DNA from: an uncultured Lacinutrix sp.
GTDB taxonomy: Bacteria > Bacteroidota > Bacteroidia > Flavobacteriales > Flavobacteriaceae
Length of the DNA: 55,520 bases
Reading direction: 5' to 3'
Assembly (NCBI GenBank): GCA_937129145.1
Contig: CAKZMU010000005.1
Coordinates: 1 to 55,520 of the forward strand
Part shown: positions 16,302 to 25,426 of the stretch, piece after piece
Numbering within the stretch: position 1 is the stretch's first letter
Layout of the letters: the number at the start of each line of letters is the position of its first letter
Notes under the pieces: generated by a model
Database searches by the model: none
Told to the model about the DNA's origin: nothing
The model's input: the letters and a program-made list of their open reading frames with translations, nothing else
Made by a program: the position numbers and the translations under genes

Positions 16302-17942
16302 ATGTCAAAATTTAAAACACCCTTAGAAGCTTTTTTGTATTGGGAAGCAAATACGCCAAATGTCATTTTTTTTAAGCAACCTATAGAAGGTAAGTACGTA
16401 ATATATACTTATGAGGAAGCTGGAATTGAGATACGAAAAATTGTATCTGCTTTAAAAAGCTACAATTTACCTGAAAGGAGTCATGTCGCGCTATTATCAA
16501 AGAACTGTGCGCATTGGGTCATGGCAGATATTGCTATAATGATGGCAGGCTTTGTGTCAATTCCTATTTACCCAACGTTAAATGCATCGTCAATTAACCA
16601 AATTTTGGTGCATAGCGAATCTAAAGCTATCATTGTTGGAAAGCTTGATGATTATGAATCACAAAAATCTGGCATCCCAGAAATCCCTAAGATTAGCGTT
16701 GCATTATACGGACAGTCTGATGGCGAACTTTGGGAGGATTTGGTTGAAAAACATGAACCTTCGCAATCAATTCACACACAACAACCAGATGATTTACATA
16801 CCATTATTTACACCTCTGGAACTACAGGAGTTCCAAAAGGAGTGATGCATACATCGGGTAATTTAATGGTAAGTGCGCATACACTTACCGAAATATTTAA
16901 ACTACCAAATAATATTAGATTATTCTCTTATTTACCTTTAGCGCATGTTGCCGAGCGTGTGTTGATAAACGCTGGCGTAAATTTGGGAGGCACCATTGCT
17001 TTCGCAGAATCGTTAGAAACATTTGCTTCTGATTTAGAAAAAACACAACCTCAAATTTTCTTTGCTGTACCTAGAATTTGGACAAAATTCAGGGAGAAAA
17101 TATTAGAATCTTTACCTCAAAAGAAACTTAATATATTATTGAAAATTCCAATTCTTAACGGGATTATCAAAAATAAATTAAAGCAGAAATTAGGTTTGAA
17201 GGTAGCTGTTTTTATTTGTTCGGCAGCTGCACCAATAGCTTCAAGTTTGGTTAAGTGGTACAGAAAATTGGATATCACTATTTTTCAAGGTTATGGTATG
17301 ACTGAGGATTGTTGTGTGTCGCATTTTAATACCATACATGATGATAAAATTGGAACGGTGGGAAAAACACTTTTTAATGTTAATGCAAAATTATCTGAAG
17401 AAGGAGAAATTTGTATTAAAAATGACTGTTTAATGAAAGGTTATTTTAAAGAACCTGACATAACTGCTTCAGTTTTTGATGATGAAGGCTACTTAAAAAC
17501 TGGCGATATTGGTGAATTTGACCATGATGGATTTTTAACTATTACTGGACGAGTAAAAGACCAATTTAAGACAGACAAAGGAAAGTATATCTCACCATCA
17601 CATTTAGAGTTAATTTTATCTAAAAATACTGACATTGAGCAAATTTGTGTGGTAGGTACAGGTATTCCGCAGCCTATAGCATTGGTAACATTGAGTGAAT
17701 TGGGTAGATTGAAGAGCAAAGAAGATGTGTCTGCAAGTCTAATTGAAAGCGTCAATGCTATGAATCCAACTCTTGAAAAGCACGAAAAAATTGAAAAAGT
17801 AGTGATAATGAAAGAAGATTGGAATGTTGATAATGGCTTAACCACACCAACTCTAAAAGTCAAACGTAACAGTATTGAGAAAATCCATCAGCAGTTTTAT
17901 AAAGAATGGTTTGATATGGGAGACAAAGTTATTTTTGAATAG
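16302..17942 (+). CDS. AMP-binding long-chain acyl-CoA synthetase family protein
   Basis: An adenylate-forming enzyme that activates a fatty acid to acyl-AMP and acyl-CoA. The P-loop 'TIIYTSGTTGVPKGVM' (about 168-183), 'FQGYGMTEDCC' (about 326-336), 'LKTGDIGEFDHDGFLTITGR' (about 398-417) and 'KDQFKTDKGKYISP' (the hinge and C-terminal domain) are all present. At 546 aa it is slightly shorter than the usual ~600-aa Bacteroidota FadD-like proteins. No signal or membrane segment is seen. It follows the epimerase gene by 49 nt and precedes a membrane protein by 47 nt on the same strand. Chain-length preference cannot be read. Confidence 0.92.
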   Translation: MSKFKTPLEAFLYWEANTPNVIFFKQPIEGKYVIYTYEEAGIEIRKIVSALKSYNLPERSHVALLSKNCAHWVMADIAIMMAGFVSIPIYPTLNASSINQILVHSESKAIIVGKLDDYESQKSGIPEIPKISVALYGQSDGELWEDLVEKHEPSQSIHTQQPDDLHTIIYTSGTTGVPKGVMHTSGNLMVSAHTLTEIFKLPNNIRLFSYLPLAHVAERVLINAGVNLGGTIAFAESLETFASDLEKTQPQIFFAVPRIWTKFREKILESLPQKKLNILLKIPILNGIIKNKLKQKLGLKVAVFICSAAAPIASSLVKWYRKLDITIFQGYGMTEDCCVSHFNTIHDDKIGTVGKTLFNVNAKLSEEGEICIKNDCLMKGYFKEPDITASVFDDEGYLKTGDIGEFDHDGFLTITGRVKDQFKTDKGKYISPSHLELILSKNTDIEQICVVGTGIPQPIALVTLSELGRLKSKEDVSASLIESVNAMNPTLEKHEKIEKVVIMKEDWNVDNGLTTPTLKVKRNSIEKIHQQFYKEWFDMGDKVIFE

Positions 17943-17989
17943 TCAACCAATATTTTCGGTTATATTAGCATAAAAATTGTACACTTTTC

Positions 17990-19102
17990 ATGTCGCTTAA
18001 CTTTTTAAATGTTCAACAAATTAGTAATGAGATTCTTTCTTTTTATGGTTGGTGGCAATTTTCAGTATGTCTTTTTGCGTTTGTTGCTTTAATTGCTATT
18101 TGGTGGCATATAGGCAAAAAACAAAACGATTTTGGCCAAGTTTGGTTAGCACTTTCTGTGTTGTGTTGGAGTATTTCTGGAGCATTCGAAATTTATTTTA
18201 TTGAAACGAATACAACATCCGAAATTGTTGTAGATGGTTGGCGCAGTGTATGGTCATTACTAAATAGTTTATTTATCTTGTTGGCATTGCCTTGGTTTAG
18301 ATACTTGCCAGAATCTATTGGACATATTATAAAATCTAAGTATTGGATTTATATTGTAGGCGTACCATTTCTGTTCTCAATTTTGCCAACGTTAAGCCGT
18401 ATGATTTCTGGAACAGTGATAGCTATGATTAATGAACTGGACGTTTATTATGCCATATTTACACTTGGATTTTTAGGGTATGTTTTATGGGAATCATTTT
18501 TAAAACGACGATTAAAAGCATTGGCATTTTTATCTTTGGTATGCATTCTAGTCGTCTTAGTTGCTCAAATCTATAAGCTATCAGGAAACGACATTAATTT
18601 AACGTTGTTTTCAGCAATATTTAAAACATCGTTGATTATGATTTTCTTTGCCTTGGCATTAAGTTGGGTAAAAGAATTAGCCGAAAACGTAATACCTGAT
18701 TCTGATGATTTTCACATTAAATTTTTGAAGAACAAATTGTCATCTGGTAAAATGGAGCACTTTGTGTTTTTAAAGGGGTTTCCCGGAACGGAAAAGCGTA
18801 AAGTAAAATTAACACCAGCGTTGTTCGAGTTGTTTTCAAAATTTGCACAACGCAGAAAATCTGATAATAATTGGTTAGAAATTAAGCCAAAAAACTTTTC
18901 TATGTCCAAAAAAACATTCGACATTAACGATTACAATGAAGTTAAAAGATTGTTGGTGGCATTACTAGATGGTGTTTTTGGAAAAGACAGTTGGACTGTA
19001 GATAATCACTTAAATCCGTTAAAAAACACTCTTTTTGAAATGTCGGAAAAGCGAGATAGAAAAATTCGTTTAAAAATTCCTCAAGATAATATTTCTCTGT
19101 AA
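17990..19102 (+). CDS. Multi-pass membrane protein with soluble C-terminal domain
   Basis: A 370-aa protein with about seven hydrophobic segments in residues 20-230 ('FSVCLFAFVALIAIWWHIG', 'WLALSVLCWSISGAFEIYF', 'IYIVGVPFLFSILPTLS', 'YYAIFTLGFLGYVLWESF', 'ALAFLSLVCILVVLVAQIY', 'SLIMIFFALALSWVKEL'), then about 125 cytoplasmic residues. The soluble part has 'KVKLTPALFELFSKFAQRR' and 'EVKRLLVALLDGVFGKDSW' and ends 'RKIRLKIPQDNISL'. That order resembles a winged-helix DNA-binding domain of the OmpR/AfsR sort, but this is an impression from pattern, not a confirmed match. No family is recognised. It could be a membrane sensor. Confidence 0.72.
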   Translation: MSLNFLNVQQISNEILSFYGWWQFSVCLFAFVALIAIWWHIGKKQNDFGQVWLALSVLCWSISGAFEIYFIETNTTSEIVVDGWRSVWSLLNSLFILLALPWFRYLPESIGHIIKSKYWIYIVGVPFLFSILPTLSRMISGTVIAMINELDVYYAIFTLGFLGYVLWESFLKRRLKALAFLSLVCILVVLVAQIYKLSGNDINLTLFSAIFKTSLIMIFFALALSWVKELAENVIPDSDDFHIKFLKNKLSSGKMEHFVFLKGFPGTEKRKVKLTPALFELFSKFAQRRKSDNNWLEIKPKNFSMSKKTFDINDYNEVKRLLVALLDGVFGKDSWTVDNHLNPLKNTLFEMSEKRDRKIRLKIPQDNISL

Positions 19103-19226
19103 ATCAATGGTTTATTAATTTTTGTCAGTAGTTCTTTTACTGACATTTTCATATTCTTTCTGATAAAACCATTAATAGAAAAATCAATTTTAAACATTGC
19201 GCTCAAAATCATAAAAACTATAAATT

Positions 19227-20855
19227 ATGGCTTCGAGACAGCGCATATTAGCAATTGTATTTTTAGTGTTTCCATATATCAATCAAGCACAATCTAGAGG
19301 ATTTGACGAACAGATTAATGATGCTTTTATGCCTTTTGCAACTTGGTGGGAAGGTTTTATACTCTCAACCGTTAACATATTTGGGTTTGGAATTCCTATA
19401 GTGTTAATTTTGTTGCTTCTTGGAGCCTTATTCTTCACAATATATTTTGGATTTGTAAATATTAAACACTTTCCAACGGCTATTCAAGTCGTAAGAGGGA
19501 AGTATGACGATTTGGAATCTATGGATATTGAAACAACGTCGCATGTCTATGAAATTGAAGGAGATATAGTAGATACTATTAAAGACGAAAGTCATCATGG
19601 AGAAGTAAACCACTTTCAAGCTTTGGCAACTGCTGTTTCTGGAACTGTTGGATTGGGAAATATTGCTATGGTTGCAGTTGCCATATCTATTGGAGGTCCA
19701 GGCGCTACTTTTTGGATGATTATTGCTGGATTGCTTGGTATGTCATCAAAATTTGTTGAATGTACTTTAGGTGTAAAATATAGAGATATAGATAGTGAAG
19801 GCAATGTATATGGAGGTCCAATGTATTATCTATCTCGAGGTTTAAAAGAAAGAGGACTTGTAAAATTAGGCAAACTTCTAGCAGTGGTATTTTCTATATT
19901 GTGTATTGGAGCGTCCTTTGGTGGTGGAAATGCGTTTCAAACCAATCAAGCAGCAGCTCAAATTATTGAAAGGTTTGGTATAGAAGGGTCTGCATCAGGT
20001 AGTATTATAGGTGTTATTTTCGCCATAGTTGTTGGTATTGTAATTATTGGAGGTATTAAACGAATTGCAAAAGTGACTGAGAAAGTAGTTCCGTTAATGG
20101 CTGTGTTGTATGTTGCTTCTGCTTTATTTATTATTTTTTCAAATTTTAGTTTTGTTGATGATGCCATAAGTTTAATAATTACTGAGGCATTTACACCAAA
20201 AGCTACGATTACTGGTGGTTTTATTGGCGTAATGATTCAAGGATTTCGTCGTGCTGCATTTTCAAATGAAGCAGGAGCAGGTTCAGCAGCTATAGCACAT
20301 TCTGCAGTAAATACAAAATATGCAGCTTCCGAGGGTCTTGTAGGCTTATTAGAACCTTTTATTGATACCGTTGTAGTTTGTTCCATGACAGCTATTATTA
20401 TAGTTATGTTCAATATGGATGGTGCTTTTGTTTATGGAGATGTGCTTAATGGACAAGCTTTAATGGTTGATGGTTCTCGAGTTGGAGGTGTTAATCTAAC
20501 CTCTATGGCATTTGACAATGCCATTCCAGGTTCGTCTTATGTTTTGGTTGTCGCTGTAACGCTATTTGCATTTTCAACTATTTTGTCATGGTCGTATTAC
20601 GGACTACAATCATGGAAGTATTTGTTTGGAAGAGGAAAGTGGACAGATTTAACCTATAAAATTATTTTCTTATTGTTTACAATTTTAGGAGCTGCAATAA
20701 CACTAGATGCAGTTATTAAATTCTCTGATGCTATGATTCTTGCACTCGTATTTCCTAATATGATTGGACTATTACTTTTGTTTCCTAAAGTAAGGAGTGA
20801 AATGAACCGTTATTTAAAAGCCATTAAAACACTTAAATTAAAAAGTGCAAAATAA
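19227..20855 (+). CDS. AGCS-family sodium:alanine symporter
   Basis: The 542-aa protein belongs to the alanine/glycine:cation symporter family, which imports alanine or glycine with Na+ or H+. Signature stretches are 'SGTVGLGNIAMVAVAISIGG' then 'PGATFWMIIAGLLGMSSKFV' (about 139-178), 'GPMYYLSRGL' and 'GFRRAAFSNEAGAGSAAIAH' (about 338-357), with about ten membrane helices. It starts with a hydrophobic signal-like stretch (to about residue 20, ending QAQ). Between the first core helix and the signature lies an acidic hydrophilic insert (about 90-128, 'DIETTSHVYEIEGDIVDTIK'), as seen in some Bacteroidota members. It stands alone. Confidence 0.93.
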   Translation: MASRQRILAIVFLVFPYINQAQSRGFDEQINDAFMPFATWWEGFILSTVNIFGFGIPIVLILLLLGALFFTIYFGFVNIKHFPTAIQVVRGKYDDLESMDIETTSHVYEIEGDIVDTIKDESHHGEVNHFQALATAVSGTVGLGNIAMVAVAISIGGPGATFWMIIAGLLGMSSKFVECTLGVKYRDIDSEGNVYGGPMYYLSRGLKERGLVKLGKLLAVVFSILCIGASFGGGNAFQTNQAAAQIIERFGIEGSASGSIIGVIFAIVVGIVIIGGIKRIAKVTEKVVPLMAVLYVASALFIIFSNFSFVDDAISLIITEAFTPKATITGGFIGVMIQGFRRAAFSNEAGAGSAAIAHSAVNTKYAASEGLVGLLEPFIDTVVVCSMTAIIIVMFNMDGAFVYGDVLNGQALMVDGSRVGGVNLTSMAFDNAIPGSSYVLVVAVTLFAFSTILSWSYYGLQSWKYLFGRGKWTDLTYKIIFLLFTILGAAITLDAVIKFSDAMILALVFPNMIGLLLLFPKVRSEMNRYLKAIKTLKLKSAK

Positions 20856-20940
20856 ATTGTTAATCATATGATAAATGTCATTCTAGTTTTAAAATAAGTA
20901 TAGTATTTTTATACTATTGTTAAACTTAATATTAAACACT

Positions 20941-21240
20941 ATGACAGTAAATATTCAATATGTACGTATGGCGACAAGTGAAACTATGAACGAATATGTA
21001 ATAGAAAGATTAAATAAATTAGGAAAAAAATATGATTGGATTATAAGTGCTCAAGTTCATTTTGAGGTGGAGCATAATGACAAAGACAAAGGAAAAATTT
21101 GTAAAATGGAATTAAGTTTACCAGGACCACGAATTTTTGCATCATCCAATGAAGCTAATTATGAAGATGCAGTAAAAAACACCATAAGTGACCTAGAACG
21201 ACAACTTAAAAAACGAAAAGAAATTTATAAAACACATTAA
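20941..21240 (+). CDS. hpf: Ribosome hibernation-promoting factor, short form
   Basis: HPF/RaiA binds the 30S decoding centre and helps form inactive ribosomes in stationary phase. The 99-aa product, starting MTVNIQYVRMATSETMNEYV from the ATG at 20941, has the family shape: a beta strand, a helix ('ERLNKLGKKYDWIISAQVHF') and 'EANYEDAVKNTISDLERQLK' at the C-terminus. The frame opens earlier at a TTG (20917), which would add an unusual hydrophobic leader and is rejected. Short HPF lacks the dimerisation tail of long HPF. A terminator hairpin follows directly. Confidence 0.9.
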   Translation: MTVNIQYVRMATSETMNEYVIERLNKLGKKYDWIISAQVHFEVEHNDKDKGKICKMELSLPGPRIFASSNEANYEDAVKNTISDLERQLKKRKEIYKTH

Positions 21241-21241
21241 T

Positions 21242-21272
21242 AAAAAAAGGGAGCTATTAAGCTCCTTTTTTT
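21242..21272. terminator. Bidirectional terminator between hpf and rlmH
   Basis: A-rich run, stem GGAGCT-ATTA-AGCTCC (21250-21265) and a run of T lie directly between the hpf stop and the rlmH stop. The A-tract and T-tract on either side suit termination in both directions. Confidence 0.8.
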
Positions 21273-21744
21273 ATTTATGATGATATGGTTCATTTCTTAA
21301 AATAGTATATCCGCGATATAATTGCTCAATAAAAAATAAGCGTACCATTTGGTGTGAAAAAGTCATTTTTGATAATGATAATTTTCCTTGTGCTTTTTGG
21401 TAAACCTCTTCAGAAAAACCATAAGGACCACCAATTACAAAAACAAGTTGTTTAATGCCTGAATTCATGTGTTTTTGCAAGTAGTTTGAAAATCCTACTG
21501 AATCAAGTTGTTTCCCATTTTCATCTAACAAGATTAATACGTCTGAAGTATTGATTTTTTTTAGTATTAACTCACCTTCCTTTTGTTTTTGCTGTGCTTC
21601 ACTTAGGTTTTTTGAATTCTTTATATCTGGAATAATGTCTAAATTAAACTTTATATAATGTCCTAAACGTTTAGTGTACTCTTGAATGAGTTGTAGTAAT
21701 TGCTTATTGTCAGTTTTGCCTATAGCTAGGAGTTTAATTTGCAT
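21271..21744 (-). CDS. rlmH: 23S rRNA (pseudouridine1915-N3)-methyltransferase RlmH
   Basis: RlmH methylates N3 of pseudouridine 1915 in helix 69 of 23S rRNA; it is a SPOUT-class dimer using SAM. The 157-aa protein shows 'LVFVIGGPYGFSEEVYQKAQ' (about 100-119, the SAM knot) and the C-terminal 'LYRGYTILRNEPYHHK', which holds the conserved Tyr-His-His end. Length equals the family norm. It follows the DoxX gene by 9 nt on the same strand and shares a terminator with hpf. Confidence 0.95.
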   Translation of the reverse strand: MQIKLLAIGKTDNKQLLQLIQEYTKRLGHYIKFNLDIIPDIKNSKNLSEAQQKQKEGELILKKINTSDVLILLDENGKQLDSVGFSNYLQKHMNSGIKQLVFVIGGPYGFSEEVYQKAQGKLSLSKMTFSHQMVRLFFIEQLYRGYTILRNEPYHHK

Positions 21745-21753
21745 ATATTGAGG

Positions 21754-22194
21754 TTATTTCCCAAATATAATAGAAACAATTTGTTTCAGCTTTTTATAAT
21801 CCCAAAAAAGTAGATAGATATTTGCCAATAGCATTAACCCTGCAATTATTGGTGTACCTGTAAAATTAATGGACACGACAATAATAAAAATATTAATAAT
21901 TATCGGTAAGTAGAGCATGGCACCAAAAAAACTGGTTCTTGGAATAAGTAATAAAACACCAACTAATAGTTGCATAAACCCTAAGAAATTCCAATAAAAT
22001 CCAGTACGGTATAAGCCTTCAAAAAAGAAACCAACAGGTGTTTCTATTCCTAATAGAGTAAAACGTTCTCCTAATAATTTTTTTAAACCTGAAGGTAAAA
22101 AGGCTAAGAACAAAAGTATTCGCATTCCCCAAGTAAAGAGTACAAAAAGGCGTTTGTTATATATTTGGTTATGAAGTTTTTCTACACTAGTCAT
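21754..22194 (-). CDS. DoxX-like family membrane protein
   Basis: The 146-aa product has four hydrophobic helices: '[20 protein letters not shown]' (about 16-35), '[20 protein letters not shown]' (about 66-85), '[20 protein letters not shown]' (about 89-108) and '[20 protein letters not shown]' (about 115-134). A four-helix protein with '[11 protein letters not shown]' after the first helix fits the DoxX/DoxD-like superfamily. Such proteins lie in the cytoplasmic membrane with mostly unknown roles. It is upstream of and co-oriented with rlmH, 9 nt apart. Confidence 0.7.
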   Translation of the reverse strand: MTSVEKLHNQIYNKRLFVLFTWGMRILLFLAFLPSGLKKLLGERFTLLGIETPVGFFFEGLYRTGFYWNFLGFMQLLVGVLLLIPRTSFFGAMLYLPIIINIFIIVVSINFTGTPIIAGLMLLANIYLLFWDYKKLKQIVSIIFGK

Positions 22195-22293
22195 TATAAT
22201 GGTTTATTTTAAGACGAATAATATAGATTGTTGTTACTTTTTGAGAGTAAATTATGAAAATCTATTCCTATTTTAGCACTAAAGTTTTAGAAA

Positions 22294-23151
22294 ATGATAT
22301 CACAAGCCCAATTTCAAAAAGAAATAGATTTAATAATAGCCAATGCCATTAGAGAAGATGTTGGCGATGGTGACCATAGCTCATTATCGTGTATTCCAAT
22401 TTCTGCCAAAGGAAAAGCAAAATTATTGGTAAAAGACAATGGTGTTATAGCTGGAGTGGAATTTGCGAAGCAAATTTTTGACTATGTTGATAAAAACATG
22501 ACTGTTGAAACATTAATTGAAGATGGAAGCAACGTAAACCATGGCGATATTGTGTTTTACGTTGAAGGTGCTTCGCAATCTATTTTAAAAGCCGAACGCT
22601 TGGTGTTAAACGCAATGCAACGTATGAGTGCTATAGCTACCAAAACTAAAACGTTTGTTGATTTATTGGAAGGTACCGGAACAAAAATATTGGACACACG
22701 TAAAACGACTCCAGGAATTAGAGCCTTAGAAAAATGGGCTGTAAAAATTGGGGGAGGAGAGAACCATAGATTCGCTTTGTACGATATGATTATGCTAAAG
22801 GATAATCATATAGATTTTGCTGGAGGCATTACAAAAGCTATTGATAAAACCAAGGCATATCTTAAAGACACTAATAGGGATTTAAAGATTATAGTGGAAG
22901 CTAGAAGCCTTGAGGAGATTAAAGAAATTTTAAAAAGCGATGGTATTTATCGCATTTTAATTGATAATTTTAATTACGAAAATACTCGTAAAGCGGTCAA
23001 ATTGATAGGTGACAAGTGTTTAACAGAATCCTCGGGAGGTATTAACGAAAAAACTGTGCGTAAATATGCAGAATGTGGTGTAGATTATATTTCTAGTGGA
23101 GCATTAACACATTCGGTGTATAATATGGATTTAAGTTTAAAAGCTGTGTAA
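22294..23151 (+). CDS. nadC: Nicotinate-nucleotide pyrophosphorylase (carboxylating)
   Basis: NadC converts quinolinate and PRPP to nicotinate mononucleotide in de novo NAD synthesis. The 285-aa protein carries 'ERLVLNAMQRMSAIATKTK' (101-119), 'DTRKTTPGIRALEKWAVKIG' (134-153), 'GGENHRFALYDMIMLKDNH' (154-172) and 'ESSGGINEKTVRKYAECGVD' near the end, together the quinolinate and PRPP site residues of type II PRTases. Length is typical. The last base overlaps the start of the YihY gene (TAATG-type junction), so the two are translationally linked. Confidence 0.96.
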   Translation: MISQAQFQKEIDLIIANAIREDVGDGDHSSLSCIPISAKGKAKLLVKDNGVIAGVEFAKQIFDYVDKNMTVETLIEDGSNVNHGDIVFYVEGASQSILKAERLVLNAMQRMSAIATKTKTFVDLLEGTGTKILDTRKTTPGIRALEKWAVKIGGGENHRFALYDMIMLKDNHIDFAGGITKAIDKTKAYLKDTNRDLKIIVEARSLEEIKEILKSDGIYRILIDNFNYENTRKAVKLIGDKCLTESSGGINEKTVRKYAECGVDYISSGALTHSVYNMDLSLKAV

Positions 23152-24098
23152 TGACAAAGCACGTTGAAGAACGGTTAGATAAAATTCCTGTAATAAACTG
23201 GATTGTTAGGTTTTTAAAAAACATTAAGCTACCTGGTTTTGAAGGCTTGTCCTTATACGACCTTATTGAAATGTACACCATAGGGATTGTTCAAGGCGCT
23301 TTAACCACTAGGGCTAGTGCCATTGCATTTAGTTTTTTTACAGCTATTTTTCCTTTTTTATTATTCATAATTATTATTATTCCAGAATTGCCTTTTGAAA
23401 ATTTTCAAAGTGAATTTCTACTGTTTTTAGATTCGTTTTTACCACCTCAAACATCAGATTTTTTTAACGAAAACATATTTGAAAACATTAGCACAACCAA
23501 CCAAGGTAGTTTAGTGTCACCAATTTTTATATTATCCATTATTTTAATGGCAAATGGTGTTAATGCAATATTTTCTGGGTTTGAGCACTCCTACCATCAG
23601 CAATTAACTAGAAATGTGTTTAAGCAATACCTTTATGCTCTTGGAGTTGCGTTGATTTTAGCCTTTTTGTTAATTTTTACAATTGGTGTGTTTGGGTATT
23701 TTCAAATTTATATCATCACACCTTTATACGAAAGTATAAGCGGCCAAGAAATAGATAGCACAAGCTCTGGCTTATTTTGGATGCAATTTGCTAAGTACAC
23801 ATTCTTTGTTATTATGATTTATATAGCAACTGCCACCTTATATTATTTTGGTACTAAAGAAGGAAGACATTCCAAATTCTTTTCCATAGGAGCACTATTC
23901 ACAACTCTTTTAATATTATTGACATCATATCTTTTTGGTGTGTATATTGAAAACTTTTCTAAGTATAATGAACTGTATGGCTCTATTGGTGCCTTGTTGA
24001 TTTTGTTGTTTTATCTGTGGTTAAACTCAAATATTATTTTACTAGGTTATGAACTCAATGCGTCATTGCAGCAATTAAGACGTAAGGCTATCGATTAG
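23151..24098 (+). CDS. YihY/virulence factor BrkB family membrane protein
   Basis: A 315-aa inner-membrane protein with six hydrophobic segments; 'LTTRASAIAFSFFTAIFPFL' (about 51-70) is the characteristic 'a-l-A-y-x-x-l-x-S-l-f-P' opening of the BrkB family, and 'ELYGSIGALLILLFYLWLNS' then 'NIILLGYELNA' (about 275-305) is its conserved ending. The family was once called RNase BN in error; its role is not settled. The start codon overlaps the nadC stop by one base, giving a two-gene operon. Confidence 0.9.
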   Translation: MTKHVEERLDKIPVINWIVRFLKNIKLPGFEGLSLYDLIEMYTIGIVQGALTTRASAIAFSFFTAIFPFLLFIIIIIPELPFENFQSEFLLFLDSFLPPQTSDFFNENIFENISTTNQGSLVSPIFILSIILMANGVNAIFSGFEHSYHQQLTRNVFKQYLYALGVALILAFLLIFTIGVFGYFQIYIITPLYESISGQEIDSTSSGLFWMQFAKYTFFVIMIYIATATLYYFGTKEGRHSKFFSIGALFTTLLILLTSYLFGVYIENFSKYNELYGSIGALLILLFYLWLNSNIILLGYELNASLQQLRRKAID

Positions 24099-24199
24099 TT
24101 TTTTTTGTTCTGTAAAGAACACTGAGTTTCTTTGTAGTATTTTCTTTATTGATTTTAAAAGTAGTATATTTATTGTGCTATTAATCAATATTTTATAAA

Positions 24200-25333
24200 A
24201 TGAAAAGAAAATTACTTCTAGTATTTCTGCTGCTTTTTACTTTTAAAAACTTTGCACAGTCACAATATGAATTTATAGTTCCAGAAACCTGGGAAGTAGA
24301 TACATGGAATGGAACAAGTTGGGACAATTTTGCTCAAACTACTTATACATTTAATGAATCATGCTTGCCAACAGTAATTTTATCTCAAGCAATTAACCCA
24401 ATGACAAGTATGTTGGAAAATGCAACATTATCTAATTTCACATATAACGCATTAAGTATTGTTGAAGTGGCTCAAGTTTGGAACTCAACTACTGATGAAT
24501 GGGATAATTTTCAAAAAAACGAACACACTTATAACAATGGTAATTATGACCTTGTTTTAAAAACTCAAATTTTTAGTTGGGTTATTGATGATTGGGAATT
24601 GACCAGTCAGCACTTATACACCTATGATGGTTCAGATAGAGTTTCTAAGTTTACTACACAAACTTGGGACTCTGGAAATATGGTTTGGATAAATAGTTCT
24701 GAAACAAGATATACCTATACAGCAAGCAACTTGGTAGAAACAGAAACAGGATATAATTGGGTAAGCAACGCTTGGGAAGAAAACACCTTAAATACAAGTA
24801 CCTATATTAATGATCTTTTAGATACGTTTCAATCCCAAGATTGGGATGGTGCTCAATGGGTAAATGATGATTTGAAAACATTTATGTACGATGGCAATGA
24901 CCATTTAACTCAAGTTTTAGAAACAGAATGGAATGACGCTACTATGATGTATGATGATGACAGCCGTCAAGCGTACACAAATAATGCTCAAGGTTATCCT
25001 TTAACAATAGTTTCAGAAAGTTATATTATAGGTAGTTGGACGAATACTTCAAGACAGAGATATACTTATCCTAGCTGTGCTTTTTTATCTGTAAATGATG
25101 TTGTTATGGACAATATTTCTGTATATCCTAACCCGTCAAGCGATAAAATATCTATCAACGTTGAAGATGAAATAACTTATAACCTTGTAAATATTCGTGG
25201 GCAATTAATTAATAAGGGAGTCATAAATAACGCAAGTAACACCATAGATATCTCGAGTTTTCACTCAGGAATATATTTTCTGAATTTAGAAAATGGAAAT
25301 GAAAGAGTCACAAAAAAAGTAATTAAACAGTAG
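24200..25333 (+). CDS. T9SS-sorted protein with tandem Trp/Tyr repeats
   Basis: The 377-aa product starts with a signal peptide (MKRKLLLVFLLLFTFKNFAQ). Residues about 30-295 are built of about six or seven imperfect 35-45-residue units with the recurring order 'W..(D/E)W....(R/H).Y.Y', for example 'SWVIDDWELTSQHLYTY', 'NWVSNAWEENTLNTSTY' and 'DWDGAQWVNDDLKTFMY'. This pattern is common in flavobacterial secreted proteins. The C-terminus 'NISVYPNPSSDKISINV' to 'KKVIKQ' is a T9SS type A sorting domain (about 305-377), so it is exported through the outer membrane and probably surface-bound. Role unknown, perhaps adhesion. Confidence 0.85.
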   Translation: MKRKLLLVFLLLFTFKNFAQSQYEFIVPETWEVDTWNGTSWDNFAQTTYTFNESCLPTVILSQAINPMTSMLENATLSNFTYNALSIVEVAQVWNSTTDEWDNFQKNEHTYNNGNYDLVLKTQIFSWVIDDWELTSQHLYTYDGSDRVSKFTTQTWDSGNMVWINSSETRYTYTASNLVETETGYNWVSNAWEENTLNTSTYINDLLDTFQSQDWDGAQWVNDDLKTFMYDGNDHLTQVLETEWNDATMMYDDDSRQAYTNNAQGYPLTIVSESYIIGSWTNTSRQRYTYPSCAFLSVNDVVMDNISVYPNPSSDKISINVEDEITYNLVNIRGQLINKGVINNASNTIDISSFHSGIYFLNLENGNERVTKKVIKQ

Positions 25334-25370
25334 GAATTTATACTGTATAAGAAATTTTCAATTTTAGCAT

Positions 25371-25400
25371 AAAACCGCTTGCATCCAAGGCGGTTTTTTT
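25371..25400 (+). terminator. Intrinsic terminator after the T9SS repeat protein
   Basis: Stem AAAACCGC / GCGGTTTT around an 11-nt loop, followed by a run of seven T. It ends the transcript of the gene that stops at 25333 and rules out the TTG at 25379 as the priA start. Confidence 0.82.
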
Positions 25401-25426
25401 ATGTAAACATCTTACCTTTGGTGTTT

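Noticed and set aside
25379..25426. TTG start for priA at 25379
   Set aside because: It lies inside a terminator hairpin, and the extra 16 residues do not resemble PriA N-termini; ATG at 25427 gives the typical start.
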